In this document: positions 32,264 through 41,276 of the stretch, one piece after another
How positions within the stretch are numbered: the first letter of the stretch is position 1
How the letters are laid out: each line of letters starts with the position of its first letter
Translations under genes and position numbers: made by a program
NCBI RefSeq assembly: GCF_030704305.1
Contig: NZ_CP131935.1
Location: forward strand, 62,001-126,000
Direction: 5' to 3'
Length of the DNA: 64,000 nt
Source of the DNA: Massilia sp. R2A-15
GTDB lineage: Bacteria > Pseudomonadota > Gammaproteobacteria > Burkholderiales > Burkholderiaceae_D
Notes under the pieces: model-generated
The model's input: the letters and a program-made list of their open reading frames with translations, nothing else
Database searches by the model: none
Told to the model about the DNA's origin: nothing

Positions 32264-34480
32264 GTGAGAGTCGAATGGATCAATCCCGAGGCGCTGGTGC
32301 GCCCGCTTGACGGCGGCATGTCGCGCCGCAGTTTCATCAAGGCCGGCGCGGTCGCCGGCGGCGGCCTGGTGCTGGGCTTCTTCATGCCCGGGGCGAACAA
32401 GTTCGCGCGCGCGGCCGATGCGCCAAAACCGGTCTATGCGCCGAATGCCTTCCTGCGCATCGCGCCGGACAACAGCGTCACCGTGATGGTCAACAGGCTT
32501 GAATTCGGCCAGGGCGTGCATACCTCGCTGCCGATGCTGCTGGCGGAGGACCTCGATTGCGACTGGTCGCAGATGCGCGGCGAACTGGCGCCGGCCGGCG
32601 ACGCGTACAAGGATCCGGCGTTCGGCATGCAGATGACCGGCGGCTCGGGCAGCGTCGCGCACTCCTATTTGCAGTACCGCGAAATCGGCGCCAAGGCCCG
32701 CGCGATGCTGATCGCCGCCGCGGCCGACCAGTGGAAAGTCAGGCCGGAGCAGTGCACCACGTCCAAGGGCGTGGTGATGGGGCCCGCCGGCCAAAAGGCC
32801 AGCTACGGATCGCTCGCCGACGCGGCGATGAAGCAGCCTGTCCCCGCCACAGTGGCGCTGAAGGATCCAAAGGACTTCAAGGTGATCGGCAAGCCGACCC
32901 GCCGCATCGATGCGCGCGCAAAGTCGACCGGCAAGCAGCAGTTCGGCATCGACTTCATGCCGCCGAACACCAAGGTCGCGGTGGTGGCGCGTCCGCCGGT
33001 GTTCGGCGCCAGGGTCGCCAAACTCGACGCCGGCAAGGCGAAGGCGATCAAGGGTGTGATCGATGTACTGGAAGTGCTGACCGACCGCGGCGGCCGCGGC
33101 GTGGCGGTGATCGCCGACGGCTACTGGCCGGCGAAGCAGGGCCGCGATGCGCTCGCCATCGAGTGGGATACCGGCAGCCTGGAGAAGGTCAATTCGAGCA
33201 GGCAGATGGCCGATTTCCTGGCGATGACGAAAACGCCCGGCGCCGTCGCCATCAAGGGCGACACCACGAAACTGGCCGCGGCGCCGAAGAAGATATCGGC
33301 CATCTATGAATTTCCATATTTGGCGCACGCGCCGATGGAGCCGCTCAACTGCGTGGTCGATCTGACCGCCAACAGCTGCACCGTGTGGGCCGGCACCCAG
33401 TTCCAGACCGCCGACCACGCTGCCGTCGCCGCGACCACGGGCCTGAAACCGGAACAGGTGACGGTCAACACCATGATGGCCGGCGGCGGCTTCGGCCGGC
33501 GCGCCGTGCCGACCTCCGACTACATCGTCGAAGCCGTCAATGTCGCCAAGGCGTATCGCGCCGCCGGCAAGACAGGCCCGGTGAAAGTGATCTGGAGCCG
33601 CGAAGACGATATCCGCGGCGGCTACTACCGGCCGTCGCATGTGCACCGCGCCGATATCGGGCTCGACGAGCATGGAAAGATCGTCGCCTGGGATCACGCC
33701 ATCGTGGGCCAGTCGATCATGGCGGGCACGCCGTTCGAAGCGTTCATGGTCAAGAACGGCGTGGACGGCACGATGGTCGAAGGAATGGGGGCGCCGTACG
33801 ACGTTCCCCTGAACCTGACCGCGCATACCGCCAAAGCCAATGTACCGGTGCTGTGGTGGCGCTCGGTCGGCTCGACCCACACCGCGTTCGTGATGGAGAC
33901 GCTGATCGACGAAGCCGCGCACATCGCGGGTATGGATCCGGTCGCGTACCGCAAGACGCTGATCAGCGCGAAGCACCAGCGCCACTTGGCCGCGCTCGAT
34001 CTCGCGGTCGCGAAGTCCGGCTACGGCAAGAAGAAGCTGCCGAAGGGCCGCGCGTACGGCGTCGCTCTGCACGAATCGTTCAATTCGGTCGTCGCCTACG
34101 TGGTCGAAGCATCGGTGGTCAAGGGCGTGCCGAAGCTGCACAAGGTGACGGCCGGCGTACACTGCAACCTCGCCGTCAATCCCTTGACCATCGAGGCGCA
34201 AGTGCAGGGCGCTGTGCTGATGGCGCTGGGGACCACACTGCCGGGCGCGGCGATCACCCTCAAGGACGGCGTCGTCGAACAGCAGAACTTCAGCGACTAC
34301 ACGGTGGCGCGCATGCCTGACATGCCGCACGTCGATGTGTTCATCGTGCCATCGGGCGACGCGCCGACCGGCATGGGCGAGCCGGGTGTCCCTCCGCTGG
34401 CGCCGGCGTTCGCCAACGCTATCTTCGCCTTGACTGGCAAGCGCCTGCGCAAGCTGCCCTTCGACCTGACGGCGGCGTAA
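32264..34480 (+). CDS. Molybdopterin-binding large subunit, isoquinoline 1-oxidoreductase (IorB) type
   Basis: A 738-aa aldehyde-oxidase/xanthine-dehydrogenase family subunit that hydroxylates an N-heterocycle or oxidises an aldehyde. GTG 32264 follows GAGGAGAGCG. A twin-arginine signal (MSRRSFIKAGAVAGGGLVLGFF) starts at about residue 20. Molybdopterin and active-site stretches include GGGFGRRA, GGYYRP and the C-terminal MGEPGVPPLAPAFANAIFALTGKRLR with the conserved Glu. No FAD subunit is seen, which is normal for this type. The substrate is unknown. Confidence 0.9.
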   Translation: MRVEWINPEALVRPLDGGMSRRSFIKAGAVAGGGLVLGFFMPGANKFARAADAPKPVYAPNAFLRIAPDNSVTVMVNRLEFGQGVHTSLPMLLAEDLDCDWSQMRGELAPAGDAYKDPAFGMQMTGGSGSVAHSYLQYREIGAKARAMLIAAAADQWKVRPEQCTTSKGVVMGPAGQKASYGSLADAAMKQPVPATVALKDPKDFKVIGKPTRRIDARAKSTGKQQFGIDFMPPNTKVAVVARPPVFGARVAKLDAGKAKAIKGVIDVLEVLTDRGGRGVAVIADGYWPAKQGRDALAIEWDTGSLEKVNSSRQMADFLAMTKTPGAVAIKGDTTKLAAAPKKISAIYEFPYLAHAPMEPLNCVVDLTANSCTVWAGTQFQTADHAAVAATTGLKPEQVTVNTMMAGGGFGRRAVPTSDYIVEAVNVAKAYRAAGKTGPVKVIWSREDDIRGGYYRPSHVHRADIGLDEHGKIVAWDHAIVGQSIMAGTPFEAFMVKNGVDGTMVEGMGAPYDVPLNLTAHTAKANVPVLWWRSVGSTHTAFVMETLIDEAAHIAGMDPVAYRKTLISAKHQRHLAALDLAVAKSGYGKKKLPKGRAYGVALHESFNSVVAYVVEASVVKGVPKLHKVTAGVHCNLAVNPLTIEAQVQGAVLMALGTTLPGAAITLKDGVVEQQNFSDYTVARMPDMPHVDVFIVPSGDAPTGMGEPGVPPLAPAFANAIFALTGKRLRKLPFDLTAA

Positions 34481-34487
34481 GCCTCGC

Positions 34488-35051
34488 ATGACCCCTGTCG
34501 GCATTTTGCTTGCAGCCGGCAGGGGCCGTCGCTTTGATCCATCCGGACAGCGCAACAAGCTGCTGCAGCCGCTGGCCGGCGGCGAGCCAGTCGTCGTCGC
34601 CAGTGCGCGTTCGCTACTCGCCGTTCTGCCGAAAGTGATCGCGGTGGTGCGCGACGACGACGTCGCGACGCTGCTGCGTGCGGCCGGCTGCGACGTGACC
34701 GTCTGCACCGATGCCGATCAGGGAATGGCGCGCTCGCTGGTCCACGCGGTGCGTCATTCCCTGCCCGCCGCGCGCTCATGGCTGATCGCCCTGGGCGACA
34801 TGCCGCACGTGAGCGAAGCGACCATCCGGGCGCTGTCCGATGCGGTGGCCCGCGGCGCGGCCATCGCGGCGCCTGTCGCTGCCGGCCGCCGCGGAAATCC
34901 GGTGGCGTTCGGCCATGCATGCCTTGACGACCTGCTGGCGCTGGAAGGCGACCAGGGCGCGCGCGGCGTGCTCAAGCTGCATCCGGTGACCGAAGTGCCG
35001 GTGGACGATCCGGGCATCTTCGCCGACATCGACCAGCCGTCCGTCCTGTAG
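34488..35051 (+). CDS. MocA/MobA-like nucleotidyltransferase for the molybdenum cofactor
   Basis: A 187-aa NTP transferase with the nucleotide motif LLAAGRGRRFD (G-x-G-x-R-(F)) and PADNKLL-like QRNKLLQPL, followed by the GDMPHVSEATI metal motif. MocA-type enzymes attach CMP to molybdopterin to make the cytosine dinucleotide cofactor used by xanthine-oxidase family enzymes of this type. It starts 7 bp after the large subunit, so it probably serves that enzyme. Confidence 0.88.
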   Translation: MTPVGILLAAGRGRRFDPSGQRNKLLQPLAGGEPVVVASARSLLAVLPKVIAVVRDDDVATLLRAAGCDVTVCTDADQGMARSLVHAVRHSLPAARSWLIALGDMPHVSEATIRALSDAVARGAAIAAPVAAGRRGNPVAFGHACLDDLLALEGDQGARGVLKLHPVTEVPVDDPGIFADIDQPSVL

Positions 35052-35104
35052 CTGCCGGAAAAATCCGGCTACACTAGCGACTCCTCAGCGGGAGAAAACA
35101 CACC

Positions 35105-36913
35105 ATGAAAAAAACAAACCCAAAAAAGCAGCCCGCCATCCAGTACACCATCGTGCCGCGGGACCTGGCCGGCCACCTGTTCGATGTGACCGTGACCGTC
35201 GCCTTGCCGTCGCCTGACGGACAGGTGTTCGCGCTGCCGGCCTGGATCCCTGGCAGCTACATGATCCGCGAATTCGCGCGCAACATCATCCGCATCCGCG
35301 CCGAATCGCACGGCAAGCCGGTTGCGCTGGCCAAGGTGGACAAGCATTCGTGGCGCGCCGCGCCCGTCGACGGTCCGCTGACGGTGAGCTACGAAGTCTA
35401 TGCCTGGGACCTGTCGGTGCGCGCCGCCCACCTCGACCAGACCCACGGCTTCTTCAACGGCACCAGCGTGTACCTGCGCGTGCTGGGGCAGGAGCACATG
35501 GCGCACCAGGTCGACATCCAGCGTCCGCACGACCCGGCCGCGAAATCGTGGCGCGTTGCGACCTCGCTGCCCGAGCTGGGCGCGAAGCGTTACGGCTTCG
35601 GCACCTACATCGCCGCCGATTACGACGACCTGATCGACCATCCGGTCGAAATGGGCGACTTCGCGCTGGCCACTTTCAAGGCGCATGGCGTCCCGCACGA
35701 CATCGTCATCACCGGCCGCGTGCCGAACCTGGACATGGCGCGCCTGCAGGCGGACCTGAAGGCGATCTGCGAAACCCAGATTGCGTTTTTCGAGCCGAAA
35801 TCGAAGAAGGCGCCGATGGATCGCTACGTCTTCCTGACGCTGGCGGTCGGCGACGGCTACGGCGGCCTCGAACACCGCGCCTCCACCGCGCTCATTTGCG
35901 CGCGTGCCGACCTGCCGGTGGCGAATACGCCGAAGCGGCTGGGGGCGGCCGACGGCTACCTGAAATTCCTGGGCTTGTGCAGCCATGAGTACTTCCACAC
36001 CTGGAACGTCAAGCGCATCAAACCGGCCGCCTTCGCGCCATACGATCTGCAGGCCGAAACGTACACCCCGCTGCTTTGGCTGTTCGAAGGCTTCACCAGC
36101 TACTACGACGACCTGATGCTGGTGCGCGCTGGCCTCGTCACCGAAGAGGCTTATCTCAAGCTGCAGGCCAAGACGGTGGCCAGCGTCCTGCGCGGCAGCG
36201 GCCGCACCAAGCAGAGCGTGGCCGATTCGAGCTTCGACGCCTGGAGCAAATACTACCGCCAGGACGAGAACGCGCCGAACGCCATCGTCAGCTACTACAC
36301 CAAGGGTTCGCTCGTTGCGCTGATGTTCGACCTGACCATCCGCGCCAAGACCAGCGGCAAGAAGACGCTGGACGACGTGATGCTGGCGCTGTGGCAGCGC
36401 TTCGGCCGCGACTTTTATGCGGCGGAAGCGCGCGGCGTCACGGAAGCGGAAGTCGAAGCGCTGTTCGACGAAATCAGCGGCCTGAAACTCAAGCCGCTGT
36501 TCGATCGCTACGTGCGCGGCACCGACGACCTGCCGCTGGCCAAGCTGTACGCGCCGTTCGGCGTGAAGCTGGCCGACGAACGCAAGGTGGCGAAGCCGTC
36601 GCTGGATGTGGCCACCGGCCGCGACGGCGCCGACTGCAAGCTGACGCAGGTGCACGAAGGCGGCGCGGCGCATCGGGCGGGATTGTCGGCCGGCGACGTG
36701 CTGGCCGCGCTCGACCGCGTGCGGGTGGCGGGCAATCCGTCCAATCTCGACTCGCTGCTGGGCCGCTACAGCGTCGGCGACACGGTCAAGGTCCACGCCT
36801 TCCGGCGCGACGAGCTGATGACGTTCAATGTGAAGCTGATGGGCGACCGCGTTCCCGGCATCGCGCTTGAAGTGACGGGCAGCGACAAGAAGCTCAAACG
36901 CCCGAGCGCGTAA
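35105..36913 (+). CDS. M61 family metallopeptidase with PDZ domain
   Basis: A 602-aa glycyl aminopeptidase-like zinc protease. An N-terminal beta domain (about 10-170) is followed by the thermolysin-like catalytic domain with HEYFHTWNVKRI and the third ligand in WLFEGFTSYYDD, then a C-terminal PDZ domain at about 500-590 (VHEGGAAHRAGLSAGDVLAALDRVRV). No signal peptide is visible (basic MKKTNPKKQ start), so it is probably cytoplasmic. ATG 35105 follows CGGGAGAAAACACACC. Confidence 0.9.
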   Translation: MKKTNPKKQPAIQYTIVPRDLAGHLFDVTVTVALPSPDGQVFALPAWIPGSYMIREFARNIIRIRAESHGKPVALAKVDKHSWRAAPVDGPLTVSYEVYAWDLSVRAAHLDQTHGFFNGTSVYLRVLGQEHMAHQVDIQRPHDPAAKSWRVATSLPELGAKRYGFGTYIAADYDDLIDHPVEMGDFALATFKAHGVPHDIVITGRVPNLDMARLQADLKAICETQIAFFEPKSKKAPMDRYVFLTLAVGDGYGGLEHRASTALICARADLPVANTPKRLGAADGYLKFLGLCSHEYFHTWNVKRIKPAAFAPYDLQAETYTPLLWLFEGFTSYYDDLMLVRAGLVTEEAYLKLQAKTVASVLRGSGRTKQSVADSSFDAWSKYYRQDENAPNAIVSYYTKGSLVALMFDLTIRAKTSGKKTLDDVMLALWQRFGRDFYAAEARGVTEAEVEALFDEISGLKLKPLFDRYVRGTDDLPLAKLYAPFGVKLADERKVAKPSLDVATGRDGADCKLTQVHEGGAAHRAGLSAGDVLAALDRVRVAGNPSNLDSLLGRYSVGDTVKVHAFRRDELMTFNVKLMGDRVPGIALEVTGSDKKLKRPSA

Positions 36914-36920
36914 AAAAGAC

Positions 36921-36947
36921 GGGGTCAGGTCCGCGGGACCTGACCCC
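36921..36947. repeat. Dispersed 27-bp palindrome, copy 8
   Basis: GGGGTCAGGTCC / GGACCTGACCCC, 7 bp after the M61 stop; a close pair with copy 9. Confidence 0.8.
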
Positions 36948-36969
36948 AAGTGTGCGGCCGCCGCGTATC

Positions 36970-36996
36970 GGGGTCTGGTCCCGCGGACCTGACCCC
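36970..36996. repeat. Dispersed 27-bp palindrome, copy 9
   Basis: GGGGTCTGGTCC / GGACCTGACCCC, 22 bp after copy 8, just before the end of the convergent membrane-protein gene. Confidence 0.8.
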
Positions 36997-37003
36997 ATGT
37001 TGC

Positions 37004-37588
37004 TCACGCCGGCCGCGCAATGCCGACTGCCGCGGAAATCCACAGCACCACGCCAAGCGCAATCCACGCGTAATTCGCTCCGGTAAGCCTGCTGTTGCGT
37101 GTCCCCTCGGGATCGCCGCAACTTTCATTGATCAGGCACTGCGCCTTGAAATAGAAAAACCACAGCGGAAAGATCATCGCCATCGACAGGTAATCCGTCA
37201 CCGGCGAGCCGATCGATTTCCGCGCCAGTTTGTCGAGCACGCTGGCGATGAGGATCAGGATGACCATGAAGGTCGCGTGCGCGCCGTTCTCCCATTCGTC
37301 CAGCGATCCGCCCGCGTGCGCCCTGACCCGCCGGAACAGCGAATGAAAGAAGAAGATCCCGAAAATCGCCCGCGCCACCGGCCAGAACTTGCGCTCCTTC
37401 GCGTCCGGCGGGGAGCTGACCTTGTAGCACGACCACTGCTTGTACATCCAATAGATGGAATACAGTCCCATCGTCGCGAGGAACAGGATCGTGAATTTCC
37501 GCTTCGCGACGATGTAGAACCGGTCGGCCTGCACGACGTGTGGCACGTCGGCTTCCGGGATATCGGGGCTGGCGGGGGCGTCGATCAT
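37004..37588 (-). CDS. Hypothetical inner-membrane protein, 194 aa
   Basis: Unassigned membrane protein with four to five hydrophobic segments (KRKFTILFLATMGLYSIYWMYKQW, FWPVARAIFGIFFF, TFMVILILIASVL, YLSMAMIFPLWFFYF, YAWIALGVVLWISAAVGIA). The FTILFLATMGLYSIYWMYKQW start resembles DUF4234-like proteins, but this is not firm. It has palindrome copies on both sides. Confidence 0.65.
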   Translation of the reverse strand: MIDAPASPDIPEADVPHVVQADRFYIVAKRKFTILFLATMGLYSIYWMYKQWSCYKVSSPPDAKERKFWPVARAIFGIFFFHSLFRRVRAHAGGSLDEWENGAHATFMVILILIASVLDKLARKSIGSPVTDYLSMAMIFPLWFFYFKAQCLINESCGDPEGTRNSRLTGANYAWIALGVVLWISAAVGIARPA

Positions 37589-37644
37589 TGTGAGGGGCTC
37601 ATGCGGTGATTAACCAATTGTTAATGTAGCACGAACGGAAAAAT

Positions 37645-37671
37645 GGGGTCTGGTCCTGCGGACCTGACCCC
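37645..37671. repeat. Dispersed 27-bp palindrome, copy 10
   Basis: AAAAAT then GGGGTCTGGTCC / GGACCTGACCCC then ATTTT, so the symmetry extends beyond the core. It lies between two minus-strand genes. Confidence 0.8.
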
Positions 37672-37692
37672 ATTTTGTTCGCCGCGATGCGC

Positions 37693-38208
37693 CTACTGCA
37701 CCGGCGCCAGCGTCCGCAGCTGGAATCGGTAATCGGCGTTGAACAGGAAGGTCTCGGAAAACGTCAGCGACTGGCCGGGCCCGCTAGCGAGATTGAAGGG
37801 CTTGGGCAGCGGCCCCGAGCGCTGCACCGACGCCAGCGCGACTTTCGAAGCATCGTCGTCGCGCGAGCGCTGCACGGATACTTTGGTCGGCGTGCCTGTG
37901 TGGTCCACCGTGATGCTCAGCACCACGACCGCCGGCAGCATCGGCGGCAGCTTGCCGCTGAAGGTGTGGGCGGCGTTCAGGCGCATGATCTGCTCGGCGA
38001 CGTCGGCCTTGTATGCGTCCACGCTGTCGAACGAGGTGCGCTGGCCCGGAAGCGGTGCGGGCGCGGAAACCGGCGCCTCCACCGCGGCATGCGGCGCTTC
38101 AGCTACCGCCGGCGCCGGCGCCGGCACGGCCGCCGGCGGTTGATGGCCGCACGCGGCCAGCAGCAGCATGCCCGCGCATGCTGCCTGGTACTTCACTACG
38201 GGTTTCAT
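37693..38208 (-). CDS. TonB C-terminal-like lipoprotein
   Basis: A 171-aa exported protein with a lipobox (MLLLAAC) and a Pro/Ala-rich spacer (about 22-55, PAAVPAPAPAVAEAP). The C-terminal part (about 80-165) has VVVLSITVDHTGTPTKVSVQRSRDDDASKVALASVQRSGPLPKP, the pattern of TonB/TolA C-terminal domains. It lacks an N-terminal TonB-type anchor helix, so it is not an ordinary TonB. It starts 2 bp after trpC, which suggests cotranscription. Confidence 0.75.
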   Translation of the reverse strand: MKPVVKYQAACAGMLLLAACGHQPPAAVPAPAPAVAEAPHAAVEAPVSAPAPLPGQRTSFDSVDAYKADVAEQIMRLNAAHTFSGKLPPMLPAVVVLSITVDHTGTPTKVSVQRSRDDDASKVALASVQRSGPLPKPFNLASGPGQSLTFSETFLFNADYRFQLRTLAPVQ

Positions 38209-38210
38209 GA

Positions 38211-39011
38211 TCAGTCGAACAGCCTGGCAAGTTCCATCCCGGGGTCGGGTTTGCGCATGAAGGCCTCGCCGACCAAAAATGCATGCACATCAGCGTCGCG
38301 CATGCGCCTGACGTCTTCCCGCGCCATGATGCCCGACTCGGTCACCACCAGCCGGTCGGCCGGAATGCGCGGCAACAGGCCGATCGTGGTGTCGAGCGAA
38401 GTCTCGAAGGTGCGCAGGTTTCGGTTATTGATGCCGACCAGTGGCGAACGCAGTTTCAGCGCCGCCGTTAACTCATCGCCATCATGTACTTCGACCAGCA
38501 CATCCATGCCGAGTTCCATTGCGCAGGCTTCTAATTCGGCCATCAGGCCATGATCGAGCGCAGCGACGATCAACAGGATCGCGTCGGCCCCCATCGCGCG
38601 CGCTTCGTACACCTGGTACATGTCGATCATGAAGTCCTTGCGGATCACCGGGATGTCCACGGCGGCGCGCGCCTGTTTCAGGTAGTCCACCGAGCCCTGG
38701 AAGAAGTGCACGTCGGTCAGCACCGACAGGCACGCGGCGCCGTGGCGCGCATAGGTTTCGGCGATGTTCGCCGGCCGGAAATCCGCGCGCAGCACGCCCT
38801 TCGACGGCGACGCCTTCTTCACTTCGGCGATCACGCCGGCGCGGCCGTCCGCGATATGGCGGCGCAGGCTCGCCTCGAAGCCGCGCAGGCCGGCGCGCAG
38901 GCCGGCGTCACCTTCGACCTCGCCGCGCAGGCTGGCCAGGCCGCGGTATTTTTTGGCGGCGGCGACTTCGTCGGCCTTGACGGCGAGGATCTTGTTGAGG
39001 ATATCGGACAT
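38211..39011 (-). CDS. trpC: Indole-3-glycerol phosphate synthase
   Basis: A 266-aa TIM barrel that closes the indole ring of tryptophan. Signatures: the N-terminal [20 protein letters not shown], the substrate-binding [13 protein letters not shown] (with catalytic Lys), [35 protein letters not shown] and [12 protein letters not shown]. It is monofunctional with no fused TrpF. It is the last biosynthetic gene of the trp block and is separated from trpD by a LysE exporter. Confidence 0.97.
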   Translation of the reverse strand: MSDILNKILAVKADEVAAAKKYRGLASLRGEVEGDAGLRAGLRGFEASLRRHIADGRAGVIAEVKKASPSKGVLRADFRPANIAETYARHGAACLSVLTDVHFFQGSVDYLKQARAAVDIPVIRKDFMIDMYQVYEARAMGADAILLIVAALDHGLMAELEACAMELGMDVLVEVHDGDELTAALKLRSPLVGINNRNLRTFETSLDTTIGLLPRIPADRLVVTESGIMAREDVRRMRDADVHAFLVGEAFMRKPDPGMELARLFD

Positions 39012-39021
39012 AGTTGACTAC

Positions 39022-39654
39022 TCAAGTAATTTTGGACAGGGCCAGCTTGACGCCGAGCCATGCGAAAAGGCCGCCGGTGGCGCGGTTCAGCCACAGCGAG
39101 GCGCGCGGATTGAGTTTCAGGCGTGAGCTGGCGCGCGCCGTGAACAGCGCCAGGCCGTTACACCACAACATGCCATTGATGTTGAAGATGCAGCCCAGGA
39201 TGATGAAGGCGACCGCCTTGTGCGGCGCGTCGGCGTCGATAAACTGCGGCACGAAGGCGAGGAAGAATAGCGCCACCTTCGGGTTCAGCACATTGGTCAG
39301 GAAGCCCTGCGCGAAGATTTTCGAGTAGGGCAGGGGCGCCAGCGCGACGGGCGCCACCGCGTCGCGCGGCTTGCTGCGCACCAGCCCGAACGCCAGGTAC
39401 AGGATGTAGGCGGCGCCGATGTATTTGACGACGCTGAAGGCGGTGGCGGAAGTCGACAGGATCGCCGACAGTCCCAGCGCCGCCGCGAAGATGTGCACAA
39501 ACGTGCCGGCGCCAATGCCCAGCGCCGCCGTGCAGCCGGCACGCGCGCCCTGGGTGGCGCTGCGCGTCATGATCAGGAGCGAATCCGGCCCCGGCATGAT
39601 GTTCAGCAGCAGTCCCGAAACGACGAACACGCCAAGGTCATGGATGCCGAACAT
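39022..39654 (-). CDS. LysE family translocator inside the trp operon
   Basis: A 210-aa RhtB/LysE exporter with about six helices. It starts with GIHDLGVFVVSGLLLNIMPGPDSLLIMTRSATQGARAG (PGPD motif) and ends in ATGGLFAWLGVKLAL. The gene begins next to the trpD stop and ends 10 bp before trpC, so it is transcribed with them. Export of tryptophan, anthranilate or a related amino acid is an inference from position. A TTG at 39663 is an alternative start. Confidence 0.88.
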   Translation of the reverse strand: MFGIHDLGVFVVSGLLLNIMPGPDSLLIMTRSATQGARAGCTAALGIGAGTFVHIFAAALGLSAILSTSATAFSVVKYIGAAYILYLAFGLVRSKPRDAVAPVALAPLPYSKIFAQGFLTNVLNPKVALFFLAFVPQFIDADAPHKAVAFIILGCIFNINGMLWCNGLALFTARASSRLKLNPRASLWLNRATGGLFAWLGVKLALSKIT

Positions 39655-39659
39655 GGCGC

Positions 39660-40694
39660 TCAACCCTGGCCGAGCTGCTGCGTGACCTGCACGAACTGCG
39701 CGAGCTTCGCCCGCGCCGCGCCCGACTGGATCGCCGCGCGCGCCTTGGCCAGGCCGTCCTCGATCGAACTGGCCACGCCCGCTGCATACAGCGCGGTGCC
39801 GGCGTTGAGCGCGACGATGTCGTAGGCGGCGCCCGGCTCGCCGTTCAGCGCCTCCATCATCATCGCCTTCGACCCGGCCGAATCGGACACCTTCAGGTTG
39901 CGGCTTGCGATCATCTGCAGGCCGAAGTCTTCCGGATGGATTTCGTATTCGCGGATTTCGCCGTCGATCAGCTCCCCGACCATGGTGGCCGCGCCGAGCG
40001 ACACTTCATCCATGTTGTCGCGTCCGTACACCACCACCGCATGTTGGGCGCCGAGGCGCTGCAGCACGCGCACCTGAATGCCCACCAAGTCGGCGTGGAA
40101 CACGCCCATCAGGATGTTCGGCGCGCCGGCCGGATTGGTCAGCGGACCGAGGATGTTGAAGATGGTGCGCACGCCCAGTTCGCGCCGCACCGGCGCCGCG
40201 TGCTTCATCGCCGCGTGGTGGTTGGGCGCGAACATGAAGCCGATCCCGGTCTGCGCGATCGACTGGGCGATCTGCTCCGGCTTCAGATTGATGTTGGCGC
40301 CCAGCGATTCGATCACGTCGGCGCTGCCGGACGAGGACGACACGCTGCGTCCGCCGTGCTTGGCCACGCGCGCGCCGGCCGCCGCGGCGACGAACATCGA
40401 CGCGGTCGAGATGTTGAAGGTGTGCGCGCCGTCGCCGCCGGTGCCGACGATGTCGAGCAGGTTGGTGGTGTCGGCCATCGGCACCTTGGTCGAGAATTCG
40501 CGCATCACTTGCGCGGCCGCGGCGATCTCGCCGATGGTTTCCTTCTTCACGCGCAGGCCCATGATCAGCGCCGCGACCAGGGTCGGCGACATTTCGCCCG
40601 ACATGATCTGGCGGAACAGGTGCAGCATCTCGTCGTGGAAAATCTCGCGGTGTTCGATACAGCGCAGCAGGGCTTCTTGTGGGGTGATCTTCAT
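39660..40694 (-). CDS. trpD: Anthranilate phosphoribosyltransferase
   Basis: A 344-aa enzyme that adds ribose-phosphate from PRPP to anthranilate. Signatures: the N-terminal helices [23 protein letters not shown] motif [13 protein letters not shown] (84-96), [18 protein letters not shown], the [13 protein letters not shown] and [20 protein letters not shown] blocks. It is not fused to TrpG, and starts 17 bp after it. Confidence 0.97.
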   Translation of the reverse strand: MKITPQEALLRCIEHREIFHDEMLHLFRQIMSGEMSPTLVAALIMGLRVKKETIGEIAAAAQVMREFSTKVPMADTTNLLDIVGTGGDGAHTFNISTASMFVAAAAGARVAKHGGRSVSSSSGSADVIESLGANINLKPEQIAQSIAQTGIGFMFAPNHHAAMKHAAPVRRELGVRTIFNILGPLTNPAGAPNILMGVFHADLVGIQVRVLQRLGAQHAVVVYGRDNMDEVSLGAATMVGELIDGEIREYEIHPEDFGLQMIASRNLKVSDSAGSKAMMMEALNGEPGAAYDIVALNAGTALYAAGVASSIEDGLAKARAAIQSGAARAKLAQFVQVTQQLGQG

Positions 40695-40711
40695 GGCGGT
40701 TTCCGGTGGTG

Positions 40712-41275
40712 TCAGCGTTCGAGGAAGTTCTGCAGCAGCTTGTGGCCGTGTTCGGACAGGATCGACTCGGGGTGGAACTGCACGCCCTCGATGTCGAACT
40801 CCTTGTGCCGCACGCCCATGATCTCGCCGTCGTCGGTCCACGCCGTCACTTCGAGGCAGGACGGCAGCGACGAGCGCTCGATCGCCAGCGAGTGGTAGCG
40901 GATCACCGTGAACGGGCTTGGCAGGCCCTTGAACACGCCGACGCCGGTGTGCGCGATCAGCGAGGTCTTGCCGTGCATGACCTGCTTGGCGCGGATCACG
41001 TTGCCGCCGAACGCGGCGCCGATGGCCTGGTGGCCGAGGCACACGCCCAGGATCGGCAGCTTGCCCTTGAATTCGCGCAGGATATCGACCGAGATGCCCG
41101 CCTGCGCCGGCGTCTTCGGCCCGGGCGAAATGCAGATCCGGTCCGGATTCATCGCCGTGATGTCGGCCAGCGTGATTTCGTCGTTGCGCACCGTGTGCAC
41201 ATGCTCGCCCAGCTCCCCGAAGTACTGCACCAGATTGTAGGTAAACGAGTCGTAGTTATCGATCATCAGCAGCAT
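40712..41275 (-). CDS. trpG: Anthranilate synthase component II (glutamine amidotransferase)
   Basis: A 187-aa class I amidotransferase that supplies ammonia to TrpE. It has [25 protein letters not shown], the nucleophile Cys79 in [10 protein letters not shown] and the His-Glu pair in [12 protein letters not shown] 41275 was preferred over the frame start at 41290 because it leaves one base after the trpE stop and matches the family N-terminus. It may also serve folate synthesis. Confidence 0.96.
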   Translation of the reverse strand: MLLMIDNYDSFTYNLVQYFGELGEHVHTVRNDEITLADITAMNPDRICISPGPKTPAQAGISVDILREFKGKLPILGVCLGHQAIGAAFGGNVIRAKQVMHGKTSLIAHTGVGVFKGLPSPFTVIRYHSLAIERSSLPSCLEVTAWTDDGEIMGVRHKEFDIEGVQFHPESILSEHGHKLLQNFLER

Positions 41276-41276
41276 G

